Shown here one piece after another: positions 1-13,162 of a stretch of DNA of 64,000 nt; within the stretch, counting starts at the first letter, position 1, and every line of letters begins with the position of its first letter. The translations under genes were made by a program, and so were the position numbers. The notes under the pieces are model-generated. The model made no database searches and was not told the origin of the DNA. It was given only the letters and a program-made list of their open reading frames with translations. Source of the DNA: Paramecium octaurelia (lineage: Eukaryota > Ciliophora > Oligohymenophorea > Peniculida > Parameciidae); NCBI GenBank assembly GCA_905182995.1, contig CAJJDP010000001.1:62001-126000 (forward strand), given 5' to 3'.

Positions 1-2898
1 CATAAACGTAGGAGCAAGCGTTGTCAGCCCATTTGCAAGGATATAGTAAAGAAGCCAAACAACCTAATTTGTTCACATCGCCAAAACATGACACTTAATA
101 TGCTGCTGTTCCAGACACTTCTAAACAAAGCAATTTATCACTATCGTAATAGCATGCCCCGTTTGTATTCTCCAAACACGCTTTCTTGTTCAATCCCTTT
201 TCAAGACAACCGTAAGATGTATCACCAGCTGTTACAACTTTACAGTGACTATCAGCAAAATTGGAAACACATGCCTCATCAGGGTAGGTACTGGCACACA
301 GAGTTGGATTGACTGTCATGGACACATAATCGGAACATTATTACCCTGATTTTATTGGTTGACACTTTTTCTCTGAATCTACCCATTGGCAATACTATCC
401 AGTCGTTGATAAACTGAGACACAACTTTTTATTTGCTTATTTGCAGAGCAAAGATGAAAACTTGGAATCATTAGGATCTGTGATTTCTGTACATTTCAAT
501 GTTGTTTGATCAAAGTAACAATATTTATTAGTATTAGAGAGAGCTACGCAAGCATGTAAATTGATATCTAATGTTGATCCACAATCTGCCCATGAAGCAA
601 GATTTGTATATTCAGTACAAGAACTTGTTCCCGTATCATAGGAACAATAGTAACTGGAACTGATATACCTTTGTAATGATACTTCTAAAGCCAAACAAAA
701 TAGTTTGTTGACATTTGAATACTTAGTACATGAATCAGAGGCAGGAAAACTAAATAATTCACAAACATTGTCCTTTCCTAACCATCTGCAATATTAATTA
801 GCCTTTGTTATTAACACACAAGTGCTTTTTGATGGGAAATTCGTGTCACAAGTGATTGTTGCATAATCAGAATCTAAGGTAGATTTGCATTGATTGGTGG
901 TAGTATCAAAGTGGCACTTCGAACTTACAAATGCACAGCCATAGGGATTCAAACCAGCAGCAGTGCATGCAGTTGATGGTGGTACTTGGGTTGTACAACT
1001 CTTCCTTGATGAGTCATATAGACATCTCTAATTATTGGATTAGACCATTGCACAAGTTCTCTAAGTCACTGATTGTAAAGCCTAACAGGTAACTGCACTT
1101 CCCAAAGCTGTCACTTTTACACATTAATTTGAAGACCACCTGCAACTTTACAATGGATCAGGAACTGAACTGCAAGCTGCCTCATTTAAACCTTCAGTTT
1201 CACAATTAATCGAAGAGAGTACGGTGACCTTTTCACAAGCAGTAGAATTTAAGTTGTACTTGCACAACACTGGATTGCCACTTGAATCTTCTTCTTAAAC
1301 TGCTCGACAAGCAACCGCATTTACCAATTTTAGTGATTCACATTTCGTCTCTCTAGTTATTGTTATTGCCTGACAACTTCCTGAATCTCCATTCCATTGA
1401 CAAGGCGACACTGTGTTAACAGTATTAAGACATCCCAACTTGTTGTAGCCTTGGGTTGTACACTCCTCATTCCCAGATGCGTAGAAACAGGAACCATTAC
1501 TCCAGTAACTGGCAGTTGTTGTTATTTTTTTACATGCATTCTGATTCACATCCCATAATTAATATGGTAGATCTTCTGGGGTTGTATAGATTTCTGAGCA
1601 TTCATCTTCCCAAAATTAACAGACTTAACTTGGATTCTTCAAGTTTATGCAAGCCTTCTTATTTAACCCACTATTACACCCTAGGAGGTTCAAATTCGAT
1701 ATAGATTTGCATAGTCCACCTTCAAAGAGACAATATTCGTCTGCTGCCATACATGAGGTGTAATTCTATCCTTGTCTATCACATTAATTCTTTTTGAAGA
1801 TACAATATCCAACCCCGTAATCAAACCACGAACATTCATGTTTTGATAATTCGCATTTTATAGAGCTGCTTAGACTCGGAGACTTGCACATCTAATCACA
1901 CTTCATAGTTGCTGAATCATAAAAACATGATTCATCTTTTTTTATTACATTAGCGCAAACACTAGGAGAGACCTATTTAAATTGATAATTCTGTTACTTA
2001 TATTGATATACTACAAGATGTAGTTTTGGTTACTAGATATGTTGTGCATTAAGTACCAGTCCAATAACAAGTTTGGTCAAAGTTTGTAATTGATAAGCAT
2101 GCTATTTTATTTAACTTATCGCTGCAACTCAAAGTATTGAAATTAAACACTTTTTTACAGCTGCCCTCTGAAAAAATACAAGGTTCGGTTTCAACCAGCA
2201 TGCAGCTTAATGAATTCAATCCTGCTGCATCACACTTTATTTGTTTATAGATATCAGTGACTGGCTAAAAACACCCTGGAATCAACATTTGTTACTCGTA
2301 CTCATTCTCCCCTCCTGATGATGTTAGGTTCTCAAAATATAACTGAGTCAAAGCATCATGTGCCCCATGCTAATGAATAGCTAATTTCAATTTCAATTAA
2401 TACCTGGGAAATTTATAATTTATTGACATACTGTAATTGATGACAGTTTCAATTCATCTGTTGCTGATGTTGCCTAACCTAATACCACTGCCTGACTTTG
2501 TGAGATCGCAATGCATTAGTCCTTCCAAATGCAATAAGCTTCTTCCACTCCCAAACACCCGGCTCTTGATAAATTTTTTTAACACTCTGATGCATCATCG
2601 ATAACACTTCTGCAATATCCACTGAAAATACCTAGGGGAATACTACTAATCTAATACATTCGGCTATTGATTTGTCAGGGTACACCTTCTATGAAATACA
2701 AGCTGCCTAATTTAAATAATTCTGGCATCCAATCAAAGTTCCTGTGGATTCTTGACATTGGTTGTTCTGCTCAATCCATCTGCAAGAAATTCCAGTGCTC
2801 TGTATACATCCGGTTTCATCTTAAAAGTAATCAGAACACTAATCGCAACTACAAAGTTGCAGACAAACAATAATAAGAATTATTGTAAACTTTTTCAT
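1..2898 (-). CDS. Cysteine-rich Paramecium surface-antigen-type protein, 3' end cut by the window
   Basis: The start is at 2898 and the frame is still open at base 1, so at least about 940 residues are visible and the C-terminus is missing. A signal peptide (MKKFTIILIIVCLQLCS) is followed by many cysteine modules of about 60-75 residues, with recurring patterns such as GCL..., C.W and paired Cys. This is the layout of the Paramecium surface antigen domain, which is known from GPI-anchored immobilisation antigens and smaller relatives on the cell and cilia surface. Three introns were inferred at 2632-2657, 2381-2403 and 1973-1997; removing them joins all cysteine-rich segments in one frame. 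The missing end prevents checking for a GPI signal, so whether this is a classical i-antigen or a smaller relative is open. Confidence 0.82.
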
Positions 2899-3231
2899 TT
2901 TAATATTATTATACATAAGTAAAATCGTACGATTTCTCAATTATAAAATCGAGAGCAATAAACCAATATTAAATTAACAATTTATTATTCAAATACTTAA
3001 TCCCTCGTTTCTATTTAATTCTAATCGTGTTGACTTAAAGTCTGCAATTGCAACGTCTCTTTTTCCATCGCTTTAATTCTCAAAGTAAGTAAACCACCTA
3101 AGGTAACCAATTATAAAAAAACTTCGCCACTTAATTCATAACCTAAATTATAATATTTAAATGGGAACTATAAATTATTTGAATCAACATATTTTTAAGC
3201 AATAAATATTCAGTAAATAAAAATATATTAT
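2899..3231. promoter_or_regulatory. Divergent intergenic region
   Basis: This AT-rich spacer lies between the surface-antigen start and the first kinase start, so it must hold both promoters. I see no defined motif. Confidence 0.4.
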
Positions 3232-4637
3232 ATGTTTAAAGAATCAATATTTCAAAGCACGAAAACAAAACTTGTGTGGAGTTATCTGCCAATGCCAGTC
3301 CTCTCGAAAAATGGAGCTCTGGACGGAGAATTTATTAAATCGGGGACTAACACTTGTAAAATAAAAAAATACATTTTGATACAAAATATTTTAGGTTGTT
3401 ACACAAAAAAAGTATTCTTAAATATATTTAGAGTACCATCAAATGGATAAATTATGAAAACTCATTGATAGAGGTAGTGCGGGACAAAATGCTTGGAGAA
3501 GGGATATCTCTGACTAAAGGAGAGACTCTCGTTCTATATGGAGAAACAGAAATCTGGTTCAATTATATGAAAAGATGGTGCATCCAACAAGGGTTCTCAA
3601 ATACGTACAAAATATTGGAAAAGATAGGCAAGGGAAATCAAGCAGAAGTACAACTAAATTTTATTCAGGTTTATAGCTGTAGATACCAATTGGGAGATGA
3701 AAAATTTGCTGTTAAATAATATTCCAAACACAAATTAACAAATCGATTAGATAAAATAGCCCTTTTAAAAGAAATTTCTATCTTGCGCCAAGTCCAACAT
3801 GAAAATGTAGTTCACCTCTATGAAGTTTTTGAGAATGAAGACACCATATATGTTGTGATGGAATTGCTGGAAGGAGGAGATTTGTACGACTACTTAAAAT
3901 AGCCCAACTCCTTTCTCAATGAAAAATAGTTAGCCAGTTTCATATATAGACTATTTAAGGCTATTTTGTCATTCCATAAATTTGGCATTTTGCACAGAGA
4001 TCTCAAACCAAAAAATATCATCCTAAGGAAATAAAGTCTGTCTTAATTTTGCGTAGCCGATTTCGGTTTGGCAGACTATTTTAATAAGGATGGGAAATAC
4101 TTATTTTAAAGATGTGGAACACCCGGGTTCGTAGCCCCTGAAATCTTGAGGGATGAATTCTATGATTTTAAAGTGGATGTCTTTAGTGTAGGTGTAATAA
4201 TGTATATTATAATTTCTGGGGAGGAACCATTTGCAGGTGACTACAATGAAACCATAACCAAGAATTATTAGGGTTAGGTGGACGTAACGAATTTGAAAAT
4301 CAGTGAGTAAGGATTACTCTTTTTGAAATCACTGTTTGAAGTTAAGGAACTCAGACCCACAGTCAAAGAAGCCATGAATCACCAATGGTTCAAGCAGGAG
4401 AAAATAGTCACTGAGAAATACAGAATTCGCATCAAAGAACCTTAGATTAAGTAAGCGTAATTGTTTCTCCCTTCAACAAGAGAAACTTTGGCTTCCTCAC
4501 ATAGTCAATTCTTAAAGCCAATTAGAACTGCCTCGTCAACGAGAAATTCAAATTATCGTCTAAGTCCTATAGGTTCATAGAAGCCAAATAAAACTCCGAA
4601 TCCCAGTCCAAGTCTCAAGAGGAAATCCCTCAAGTGA
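3232..4637 (+). CDS. CAMK-type Ser/Thr kinase with N-terminal PH-like region (paralogue 1)
   Basis: A 454-residue protein. About 120 N-terminal residues resemble the PH-like lead of ciliate kinases (it ends with a Trp-containing helix just before the kinase). The kinase domain follows with glycine loop IGKGNQAEV, lysine in EKFAVK, HRDLKPKN (about residue 241), DFG (about 265) and GTPGFVAPE, so all catalytic residues are present. The tail is Ser/Pro/Lys-rich. Introns are 3412-3431 (20 nt, needed to keep frame) and 3648-3668 (21 nt, a multiple of three without TGA; its removal restores the glycine-loop spacing AEVYSCRY). Two relatives with the same layout lie at 11452 and 17666. The substrate is unknown. 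Confidence 0.88.
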
Positions 4638-4878
4638 ATACCTTATTACTGTGACCCAAGCAAAAGCCTTGTGAATATTTATTATTTACTTTAGATTATT
4701 ATTTTTCATTTAATGTTGAATATAGGGAGCTGGGATGACACTCCATTGTTTATATTGGCAATCTGAGTTCTGTTAAATTTAGAATGCATCGAGATTTGTT
4801 GTATAAATTGAGAATAGATTAAGAAGAATGTGTTTTAGTTGATTTGATTTTAAAATTTAAGATTTTATTTTGTTTAAA

Positions 4879-5699
4879 ATGTCCTAAAAGAAGCAACAAA
4901 TGCAAGTGGAGTAAGTTATTGTATTGATGGTGTAGATAAAAGGTTCCTGAGAACGTCGCCAAAAAGACTTAAAGAGATACTAAATTGAGGGATGCTGTTG
5001 CTAAGAGAAGAACAGAGAGATTGGCTGCCAACAAAACCAGAAGAGCTCAATGGGAAAAGAGTGCTCAAGCTTATGAAGCTGAGTACAAGGCTGCAGACAA
5101 GAGCTTAGTTGATAACTTACGTAAAGCTAAGACTGAAGGTGGATTCTATGTGCCAGCTGAAGCTAAATTGATTTTGGTGGTCAGAATCAGAGGGTATTAT
5201 TTATTTAAGTAATGACAGTATCAACACCTTGAATCCACAGGTCAGATAAACCTTGAGACTTTTGAAATTGAGATAACTTCACAATGCAGCCTTTGTTAGA
5301 GTCAACAAGGCCACAATCGAAATGATCAGAAAAGTTGAGCCATATGTCACCTATGGATATCCATCAAGGACTGTCATCAAAAATCTTGTGTACAAAAGAG
5401 GATACGCCAAAATCAATGGTCAAAGAATCCCAATCACAAATAATAATGTGATTGAGCAATCATTAGGAAAAGTTGGCATTCACAGCGTTGAAGATCTCAT
5501 CCATGAAATTACAACCGTGGGACCTCACTTCAAAGAAGCAAATAGATTCTTATGGTAATTATCAATTACAATCCTTAGGGCATTCAAATTGAGAGGACCA
5601 AGAGGTGGATTCATTGCTAAGAGAAGATCCTTCATTAATCAAGGAGATTGGGGAAATAGAGAAGATCTCATCAATGATCTTGTTAAGAGAATGATTTGA
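4879..5699 (+). CDS. RPL7: 60S ribosomal protein L7 (uL30)
   Basis: A 248-residue protein, the usual eukaryotic L7 length. It has the basic N-terminal extension, [21 protein letters not shown], and the conserved C-terminal half ([39 protein letters not shown]). It is part of the large ribosomal subunit. Three introns: 4911-4935 (25 nt), 5194-5218 (25 nt) and 5555-5578 (24 nt). Several TAA/TAG codons fall at glutamine positions, which is a good internal proof of the genetic code. Confidence 0.97.
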
Positions 5700-6315
5700 T
5701 TGAACAGTAATTATATTATACATTAATAAATAAATAAACCAATTATTTCATGAATAAGTATTGAAGAAATTATGATTATATGTTCAAATCCCCTAAACAG
5801 AAGGAGATTAGATTTTATAAAATGACAAAAGTGTGTTTAGAAAATCTATTAAGTACTTCTTATGGAAAAAAAGAGAATTCTAAATTTTATATCATTTTAA
5901 TAACTTAACTAAGTAATCTAATATCCTAATCAGTTCTTAAAGAAGGAGTATAAAAGTTAGAAGATAAGTATACTAGCTAAAATTTTTTCATTGATGATAT
6001 TAGTTTTCATTATAAGAGTCATTATAAATACATATTTTTTATACTCTTTCTATAAAGTAGATTATTCTTAAGTTGTGAGAAAAATAACTTCTATAATAGA
6101 GTAGTTTTAAAATTGATGGCTGAACTCAATAAACTATGTAATGAATATATCCAAATCTTTGTAATAAAATATTGTTTTTATTTAATATTTTAAGCAATTT
6201 CAGCGTATACCGTTAAGAAATGCCCAAATTCTTCCATAATAAATTATGTAAATTTATTAGAGAGATATTGTATGATATTGATTATAATTTTTTTATTAAA
6301 TAATATTTAAATATT
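5700..6315. other. Convergent intergenic region, no supported gene
   Basis: AT-rich DNA between RPL7 and the TFIIB-like gene, whose 3' ends face each other. An ORF of about 197 codons (5780-6373) lacks TGA but shows no recognisable domain and overlaps the opposite gene; see the rejected list. Confidence 0.5.
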
Positions 6316-7343
6316 TCAGGTTATATGTTTGAGCTCTGATATTGATCTCTGTCCTTACCATCTAGTAATATGATTCTATAAACATTAATTTTCTAGGATT
6401 GTATTCCATAGTTTCTTAGCAGTGTCTTTTGTTACGTCATTCATTTAAGCAAGTTAATCTAGAGTTAATCTATTTAATTCTGGATTGCCAGATAGTTATG
6501 AGACCATGTATTCAACAACACTAGGTATATATTTACAATAATTACCATGCAATTGTTGAAGTTTTTTCACCTCTGATAATACTGTTATCCATAAGTCTAT
6601 GAGGGATATCATAAATAGCCATATTTTCTAGTTCATTAAATGGTAATTTGTGTTCTTTGACTTTCTGTACAATTTTTTAGCAGATGTCCTGTTTTCCTGG
6701 TTCCCCTGAGTTCTAAGCAAACTAAAAACAATTATTTACTTTCATATTTAAAGCCTTAGTAACTAAATCCATTTATTGAGGTGTCACTTAGCAGAATTTA
6801 ACTATAAGTTCAATTGTAATTTTATTTAATCTTTCATCATAATTACGTTATGACTTCCTTTCTTTGATAGTTAGGTTGTAAGCCAAAGCGGCTAAGGCCA
6901 AAAAGCTTTTGTTGGCAATCTAAAATATTAAAAAATAGTTCTACATCACTCGCATTATCAAACATTAAAGACCTGTATTTAGATATGGCATCGTTAGTGA
7001 ATGCTTCATTCATCATAAAAATGCTGGACAACTTTTGTATTTGATGTTCTCCAGCTTCAAATTTTTCATAAAATTATTTTCTCTGCTTAGAATCACTTTT
7101 TCCTAACATTTCACAAATTTAATTTTTAAAAGCATCCCTTTTATTTTCATACCCTCCAAACCTAGTTTACTTTTTTCCTGGTTCATCAGCCTCATGCAAA
7201 TTAACCTCATTTTCATAGGTAATCTTTCCTTATTCAATTACAATGCCATTGCATATTTTTGATCTACAATAGCTTGAGGATGATCTTGGATCGAAGTAAG
7301 CATTATTTTTACAATACGGACATATGATAGTGCTGTCGGTCAT
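6316..7343 (-). CDS. TFIIB-like transcription factor (zinc ribbon plus cyclin-like repeats)
   Basis: A 325-residue protein, the length of TFIIB. The N-terminus has a zinc-ribbon-like cluster (CPYC, then CRSKIC, so the last pair is C-x4-C rather than C-x2-C). Two helical repeats follow. The second, from about residue 235, reads STIACVVEYMVSQLS then LDQLAQMNDVTKDTAKKLWN, like the TFIIB/Brf cyclin fold with its helix-turn-helix-like end. Introns at 6920-6944 and 6521-6545 (25 nt each) are required to avoid TGA. TFIIB recruits RNA polymerase to promoters; the divergence suggests a specialised paralogue rather than the main factor. Brf1 or another ribbon-cyclin protein is the alternative. Confidence 0.55.
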
Positions 7344-8095
7344 TAATACTTTAATTATTTTTATTAATAACATTTTTGAACAAAAAATTTAGCCCAAAAA
7401 TTTGGGATGGTAAATTTATTTATCATTAACAATGAAAACCGAGAAAATTCAAATTCCCAAAATATCCACTAAAACCACCTTGAAATCAATAGAGCAAGTC
7501 AATATATCATTCCTCATATAGTTAAGCACAATATTATTTGAGGATCTCTCTCCTATGCTCAATAAGATGACTTAAATCTCTCATATAGATCTTTCTATTA
7601 GTTTCGATAATGAGAAGTGAGAAATATTCTATCTTAAAATCCATGTTACTTATTTTAATCTTGTAGTTAGATCACATCAAGACACACTTAGGATTTGAAA
7701 TACAATATCATATAACAATAAAAAGTACACATTTATATTGTTATAAATTTTCTAATGATAACATAATTCATTTCGAAATGGAGGAACTTAAATGATATCA
7801 ATAATATTTTGATCAATATGGTATGTGACTCGTCCAATCATCAAAATTTTTCTGCATAGAAGATCAGTTTAAGCTTTTTGAATCACAATAAATGATTAAA
7901 TGATGTATTTGAGTATTTACTGATTAAATATTAGAGTATATAATAAAGGATTTCTTAAATTGATTAATTGTACTAATTAGAAATGATGTAACTTATAAAA
8001 AAGGATGTTCTTTGTTTGACATCTATTTCTATTTTGATATAATTTAAGATACTTTATTTATTTTATTTATTGAATTTACGAAACTTCAATATTAA
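7344..8095. other. Divergent AT-rich intergenic region
   Basis: It lies between the TFIIB-like start and the coiled-coil gene start. A 62-codon ORF (7432-7620) is within chance length when TGA is the only stop. I see nothing else. Confidence 0.45.
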
Positions 8096-10701
8096 ATGAA
8101 TTCATTCCGAAGAGTAGTAACCAAAACAAAAACTAGCATTTTCTTGCATAAAGAGAGCATTGACAATGTTTTAAGGGAGCAATTGGCTGCATTAAGATAG
8201 CTTTAACCAAAAACTCAAGTACTAAAAATTAGTAATGAAGATCGTTGATCAAAAACTAGAACAACGGAAATAAGAACTGTTGTATGAAATGAGTCAGGAG
8301 AATTTATAGAAAAATGATAATGTTGATGTGGCAGGATATTAAAAAATCTTTGCTGAATTGGCCTACATTAATAATAAAAAAAGATCATAAATATAAGAGG
8401 AATTTAAGTTGAAGGATGAATAGTTTATTGTGATTCCGGAAGTGGAGTTACAAAATGATATTGATAAGGAAATGGATTGCTAGTAGATGTTAGAAAAGAG
8501 AATTGATTAGATTGAGCATTCAGTGAGGATTATTGAAAAACAGAATAATTTAATGAATGAGTAAATTGAACTATACACATAGAATGAACCAAAAATTCAT
8601 TTAAAAGAGATTGAAAATAAACAGCAATTGGCTTTTTTTGTCCATTACATTGGAACCATAAAAAAGGCAATGAAATTAGAAAAGGAATGGTAGACTTAAA
8701 AAATAGAAAAACTGAAATACAAGGCAGAAAAGCAATCAGTAATTACAGAGTAAAAGTTAAAAGAACTATTAGAACAAGAGGATAAAGAAATGTCATTATT
8801 ACTTAAATATGAATAGACAAGTGATCTCATCAATTAAATAGATGAAGAAATTAAAACAAAATTTCATAAAATTGAAGAATGTGCTGAGTTATTAGAAGAG
8901 TTTGATGACATCGATAAATTAAGATTAATATTTGTATTAGAAAACCCAAATGATTTTGAATTGGATGAGATTTTGCAACATGTTCGTTGGCAACTAAGAT
9001 AGCCATTTTCAAGATTACAATTGGCCTCATCTTTATAAGAATATATAGATAGGGCAAGATTTAGTGGAGTTTCCTCTAGAATAAAGATTTTCTTCAAATT
9101 TCATGATAATGATTTGAATTATTCAATAAACTAATTGATATAAGTGTATAGGAAGTTACAATTTCAAGATGGAACGTTGAGAAATAGATATGAAGATTTA
9201 CTGTTATAAAAAGGACAACTGATTAATCACCTACTATTTTTGAATTAGCTGCAATTCTATGAATTAGATGAACCTGAATCTGCAGCACCATAAATAGATG
9301 AATCATAACATGAAATGGCTCAATATCTAAAAAACATTTAGATAAGGCACTTATCAAATAACAAATATTTCTTTGTTAGAATATTTACAATGCTTACAAC
9401 TGTTCTTTCTAGAATACTAAACGCATTGTATAATATAAAAGAAATTCTGAAGTCATGCAATTCTGATATGTTTGGACATGAGTAAATTATTATATATTCT
9501 TATTAGGTTCTACTTAAAATGGACATATAATAAAATGTTTATCTAACTGTCTTAAGTGATGTAATAATTAGAAAAATAATATAAAATCAAATTAATAGCT
9601 AAGGATCCAAGTATCAGAAATTCCAATCAGTTTTTAAATGCCATCTATGATCACATAGAGGAAAAGGCTTTACGTGAAAAAACCACTATATAACCTCAAT
9701 AAAAATAGACAATCGATTAAATATTGCCTTAACTTAGTCCTTTATCCATATAGAAGGTTTCCTAATTAATAAGTTAAGACATTTTCTTATAATAATTTCT
9801 GAGCTTCTAAGACCTTGCTTTATTGGTAAAAAATTAGGCCACCAACTTAAATGAAGCTGAAGTGATCAAACTCATATAAATCGAAGGCTATGATATCGCC
9901 CATTGCGAATTGAGATCTTCTACACAACATTTACTTAGAGTTATTCAAGATATTATTACTGAATGCAGAACTGTAAAGGAATCCAGTGTTCAAGCTAAGA
10001 GTCTAGCTAAAAAGTATCACATTTAAGAGATCATTGATAAGCATATGTCATCATACGAGTATAAATTCAAGGAATGGAAGAAGGAAGTCTTAGAAAACAA
10101 AATAAAACAAATTGAACACCAATTTGATGAAATATCAGAAGCTCCAACAACTCCAGAAATGAAACTTAAATCAAGTATTACAACTGTTAGTACTCATATC
10201 ACATCTCAACCATCAAAATTACAATTCAATAGTCAAATGACAAAAGAATCTACTTTATTAACTCCAACTTCAAATAATCTAAGAAGATATCTGAACACAG
10301 TTGAATCTCAAATACCGCATAAAAAAGCTCAACTTCCTAAAGAACCTATCTTTGCTCATTTACACTAGATGAGTAGAAAAATAAAAAATGAAAAGATTTC
10401 CACCTAAACTCATTTGAGAACTTTTACTCTTCAAAGTATTGATTCAACTAAGTAACAAAGTCAACAAACTATCCAGCTTAAATTACTTCCTTCAATTCCA
10501 GCACAGAGTTTTTCTTAAAATCTCCTCAGATAACCAACAAATAGGATTATTATAAGACAAAATAGAAAAAGTCAAGTTGTGAAGACTGAACCTACTGTAA
10601 AATTAGAAGTTAAATAAATGCAAAACTTTTCAGACATTTATGAGAAATCAAATAAGAAATTATCTGATTTTTTTAGAAATGTTAGTATGAAAATTAAATG
10701 A
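8096..10701 (+). CDS. Large coiled-coil protein, unknown function
   Basis: An 850-residue protein after removal of two introns, 8232-8259 (28 nt) and 9482-9506 (25 nt). The N-terminal 350 residues are Glu/Lys/Gln-rich heptad-like coiled coil. The middle is a leucine-rich helical region (for example ARFSGVSSRIKIFFKFHDND and YFFVRIFTMLTTVLSRILN), followed by another helical stretch and a basic Ser/Thr-rich tail from about residue 670. I recognise no catalytic motif. The first intron could alternatively be 22 nt with an AAG acceptor; both keep frame. A cytoskeletal or cortical role is possible but is only a guess from composition. Confidence 0.75.
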
Positions 10702-11451
10702 ATTACATTAAGATTATATATTGAATAAATCATAGTTCTTCTTACATATTTTTCTGAATGAGAAATCCCTTAACTGCATCGAAAGAAGATATTAATTAAT
10801 GTTCTTATTCTCTTATTCCATGGGTTATTAAGGAAACTTAGATTTATTGATCTTATTTTAAACATAAGTATCTACCAATTATAAACTAAAGTAATAAGTC
10901 TAGTGTTCTTCTATTTTATATATTAAAGTCGATAAATATTGGTTGAAATGTATTGAAAATTAGAGCTCTACATTATTAAGCAATTAATCACTTCATATAT
11001 AAATATATATTAGTGAAACAGCCCTCTTAAGGGGATTTTGCATTAAACAATGTTTAATATGGATAAGACCCTAAAGTATTAATTAGTTTTAATTATTATT
11101 AAAAATTCTTAATGCATAAAGAATATAAATTGTATTTAAATAGTTATATTTTAATCAATTTAATTAAGTTAAAATCTCAAAAACTTTTATATTGAGAAGG
11201 TCATTACTCTCATTCAACATAGGTTCAAAGTGAAATATAGATTGGGATCTTTAATTAAAGAGAAAAAGTTATATTAAGAATATTTTTATTCAAAATTACA
11301 TATTAAAAATAATATAATAATAAAAATCCCATTATAAAATTGAATATTACTTAATGATATTTTTTGTTTTTGTTAAAGTCGATAAGTTAATTTCAAACTA
11401 TTTAGTTGAATAAATAATCATTTTCACTTTTAATAATATTTATTGAATTTC
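10702..11451. other. AT-rich intergenic region
   Basis: About 750 bp without a supported gene. A short phrase, aaagtcgata, occurs near 10926 and again near 11375 upstream of the kinase start. It may be a chance repeat or a promoter element. Confidence 0.4.
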
Positions 11452-13126
11452 ATGCATTAAAAACTGTGGATTCCAATTCCGAATGAATTTAAGCCAAAAT
11501 AAGAACATCCAATCGTTTAAGGCGAATTTACAAAACCTAATGGCAAAACTAGATTGCTCTATGGATATGATCAATATGTAGTTTGTGTTAAGGTTATTCA
11601 TACTGTTATTATAACTAGAAGGATGAATAGCCAAAAAAGTGCTTAAAGTTAGAGTTCGAAACTAAATTTGAAATTCTAAGATAGCCAGTTTAGAAAAAAG
11701 ATGAGGATGATGACTCACTTGGACCAATAATAGGAATTCAATTCATAAAAGAGAATGGAGACATCAATTAAGTCTATAAATTAAATGCCACTGCTAAATT
11801 AATACTTGAATGGAGATCATATTTGAGTCCAAGAATCAATTAGTGGCAATTTCATCACATGTTTCGAGTATATAAAAAAATAGGGAAAGGAAATTTTGCG
11901 TCAGTATTAATATTCATTTTATACGAGGTCTATATGGCGGAAAGAATAGAGGACGGTGAAGAAATGGCAATCAAAGCCTTTGCTAAATAGGCAGCCTATG
12001 CAGAAGAAAATGGAAAAGAAGCAATTCTAAATGAATTAGCAATTATGAGATAATTACGCAACAAACATCTGATGAGAATGTTTGAAGTTTATGAAACTTC
12101 GAATTCCTTATATGTAGCCTTAGAATTGCTAGAAGGAGGGTCATTGTATGATTTAATCAAGGATAAAGTGCCTATCAATACAAAACAAATACAATAAATA
12201 ATGGTAGGGATATTAATTGGCTTGTAAGAAATGCATAAGAAGGAAATAATGCATAGAGACTTAAAGCTTGAAAATATACTATTCAAAACCCCAAAGTAAA
12301 TTTAAATTAGATAATATTAGGAAAATGGAATCAGTAGTAATAGCTGATTTTGGTTTGGCTACTCATGTAAACGAGCCGGTTTATCTCTACTGTAGATGTG
12401 GTACGCCTGGTTATGTGGCACCTGAAGTCATTAATTTAAAGGATATGAAAGCTAAATACTCCTCCATTTGCGATATTTATAGTTTGGGATTAGTCTTTTA
12501 TTTATTATTGACAGGTAAGCCTGCTTTCAATGGGAAAAGTTATGCTACCGTAGTCAAACAAAATAGAGAGGCTAATATTGACTTTGAAATTAAATCGTTG
12601 TAAATCGTTCCTGCCCCTGCAGTTGATTTATTAAAGTAGATGTTAGAGAAGGATCCAAAGAAGAGAATTAATGCAGAAAAATGTATGTAACATCCCTTCT
12701 TATCTGAAATGACTAAAGCAATCATTGAAGCAGAAAAAGAAGACCAATAGCATTTAGACGAGGTTGATGAGGGCAATGAACTAAATAAAATTAATGATGA
12801 GTAAACTTTAATTATTATTATTATTTAGGTATTCTAAATTTGATGCCAACAGAAATATTAATTCCCCCCTTTAATCACCAACGCAATCTCCAGGTCTCAT
12901 CATGTAAAAATAGGTTCAACAATAAAAATAAATTGATTCGACTTAGGCAGTTGGAAATGATTCACCATTATTAAAAGGAAAAGTTGATTCTATAGACAGT
13001 ACATAATCCATTGGAACTCCTAAAAAGAAGAACAATTAATATTAACCATCACCATAGATCAAACCATCTAGATTTGCAAAATAAGCTCAAAATAACCCTT
13101 TGTTAAAATATGCAAAAAAAGACTGA
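11452..13126 (+). CDS. CAMK-type Ser/Thr kinase with N-terminal PH-like domain (paralogue 2)
   Basis: A 523-residue protein. Residues 1-130 form a PH-like fold candidate that ends with a Trp-bearing helix (LILEWRSYLSPRINQWQ). The kinase follows with IGKGNFASVYMAE, MAIKAF, HRDLKLEN, ADFGLATHV and CGTPGYVAPE. The C-terminal 110 residues are Gln/Ser/Lys-rich and low-complexity. Introns: 11593-11618 (26 nt), 11904-11927 (24 nt, 3n and stopless, with an unusual CGAG acceptor), 12296-12320 (25 nt) and 12801-12828 (28 nt, ATT-rich). The 11904 intron is placed by analogy with the same glycine-loop position in the kinase at 3232. Its role is probably lipid-recruited signalling, by inference from the PH-like part. 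Confidence 0.88.
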
Positions 13127-13162
13127 AATTTTATCGATTGTATTAAAAGAAATAATTTTATT

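Noticed and set aside
5780..6373. Plus-strand ORF of about 197 codons without TGA
   Set aside because: With TGA as the only stop, long chance ORFs are common in AT-rich DNA. The composition is Phe/Ile/Lys/Asn-rich, no motif is seen, and it overlaps the 3' end of the TFIIB-like gene.
7432..7620. Short plus-strand ORF of 62 codons
   Set aside because: Length is within chance expectation, and no continuation through a plausible intron was found.
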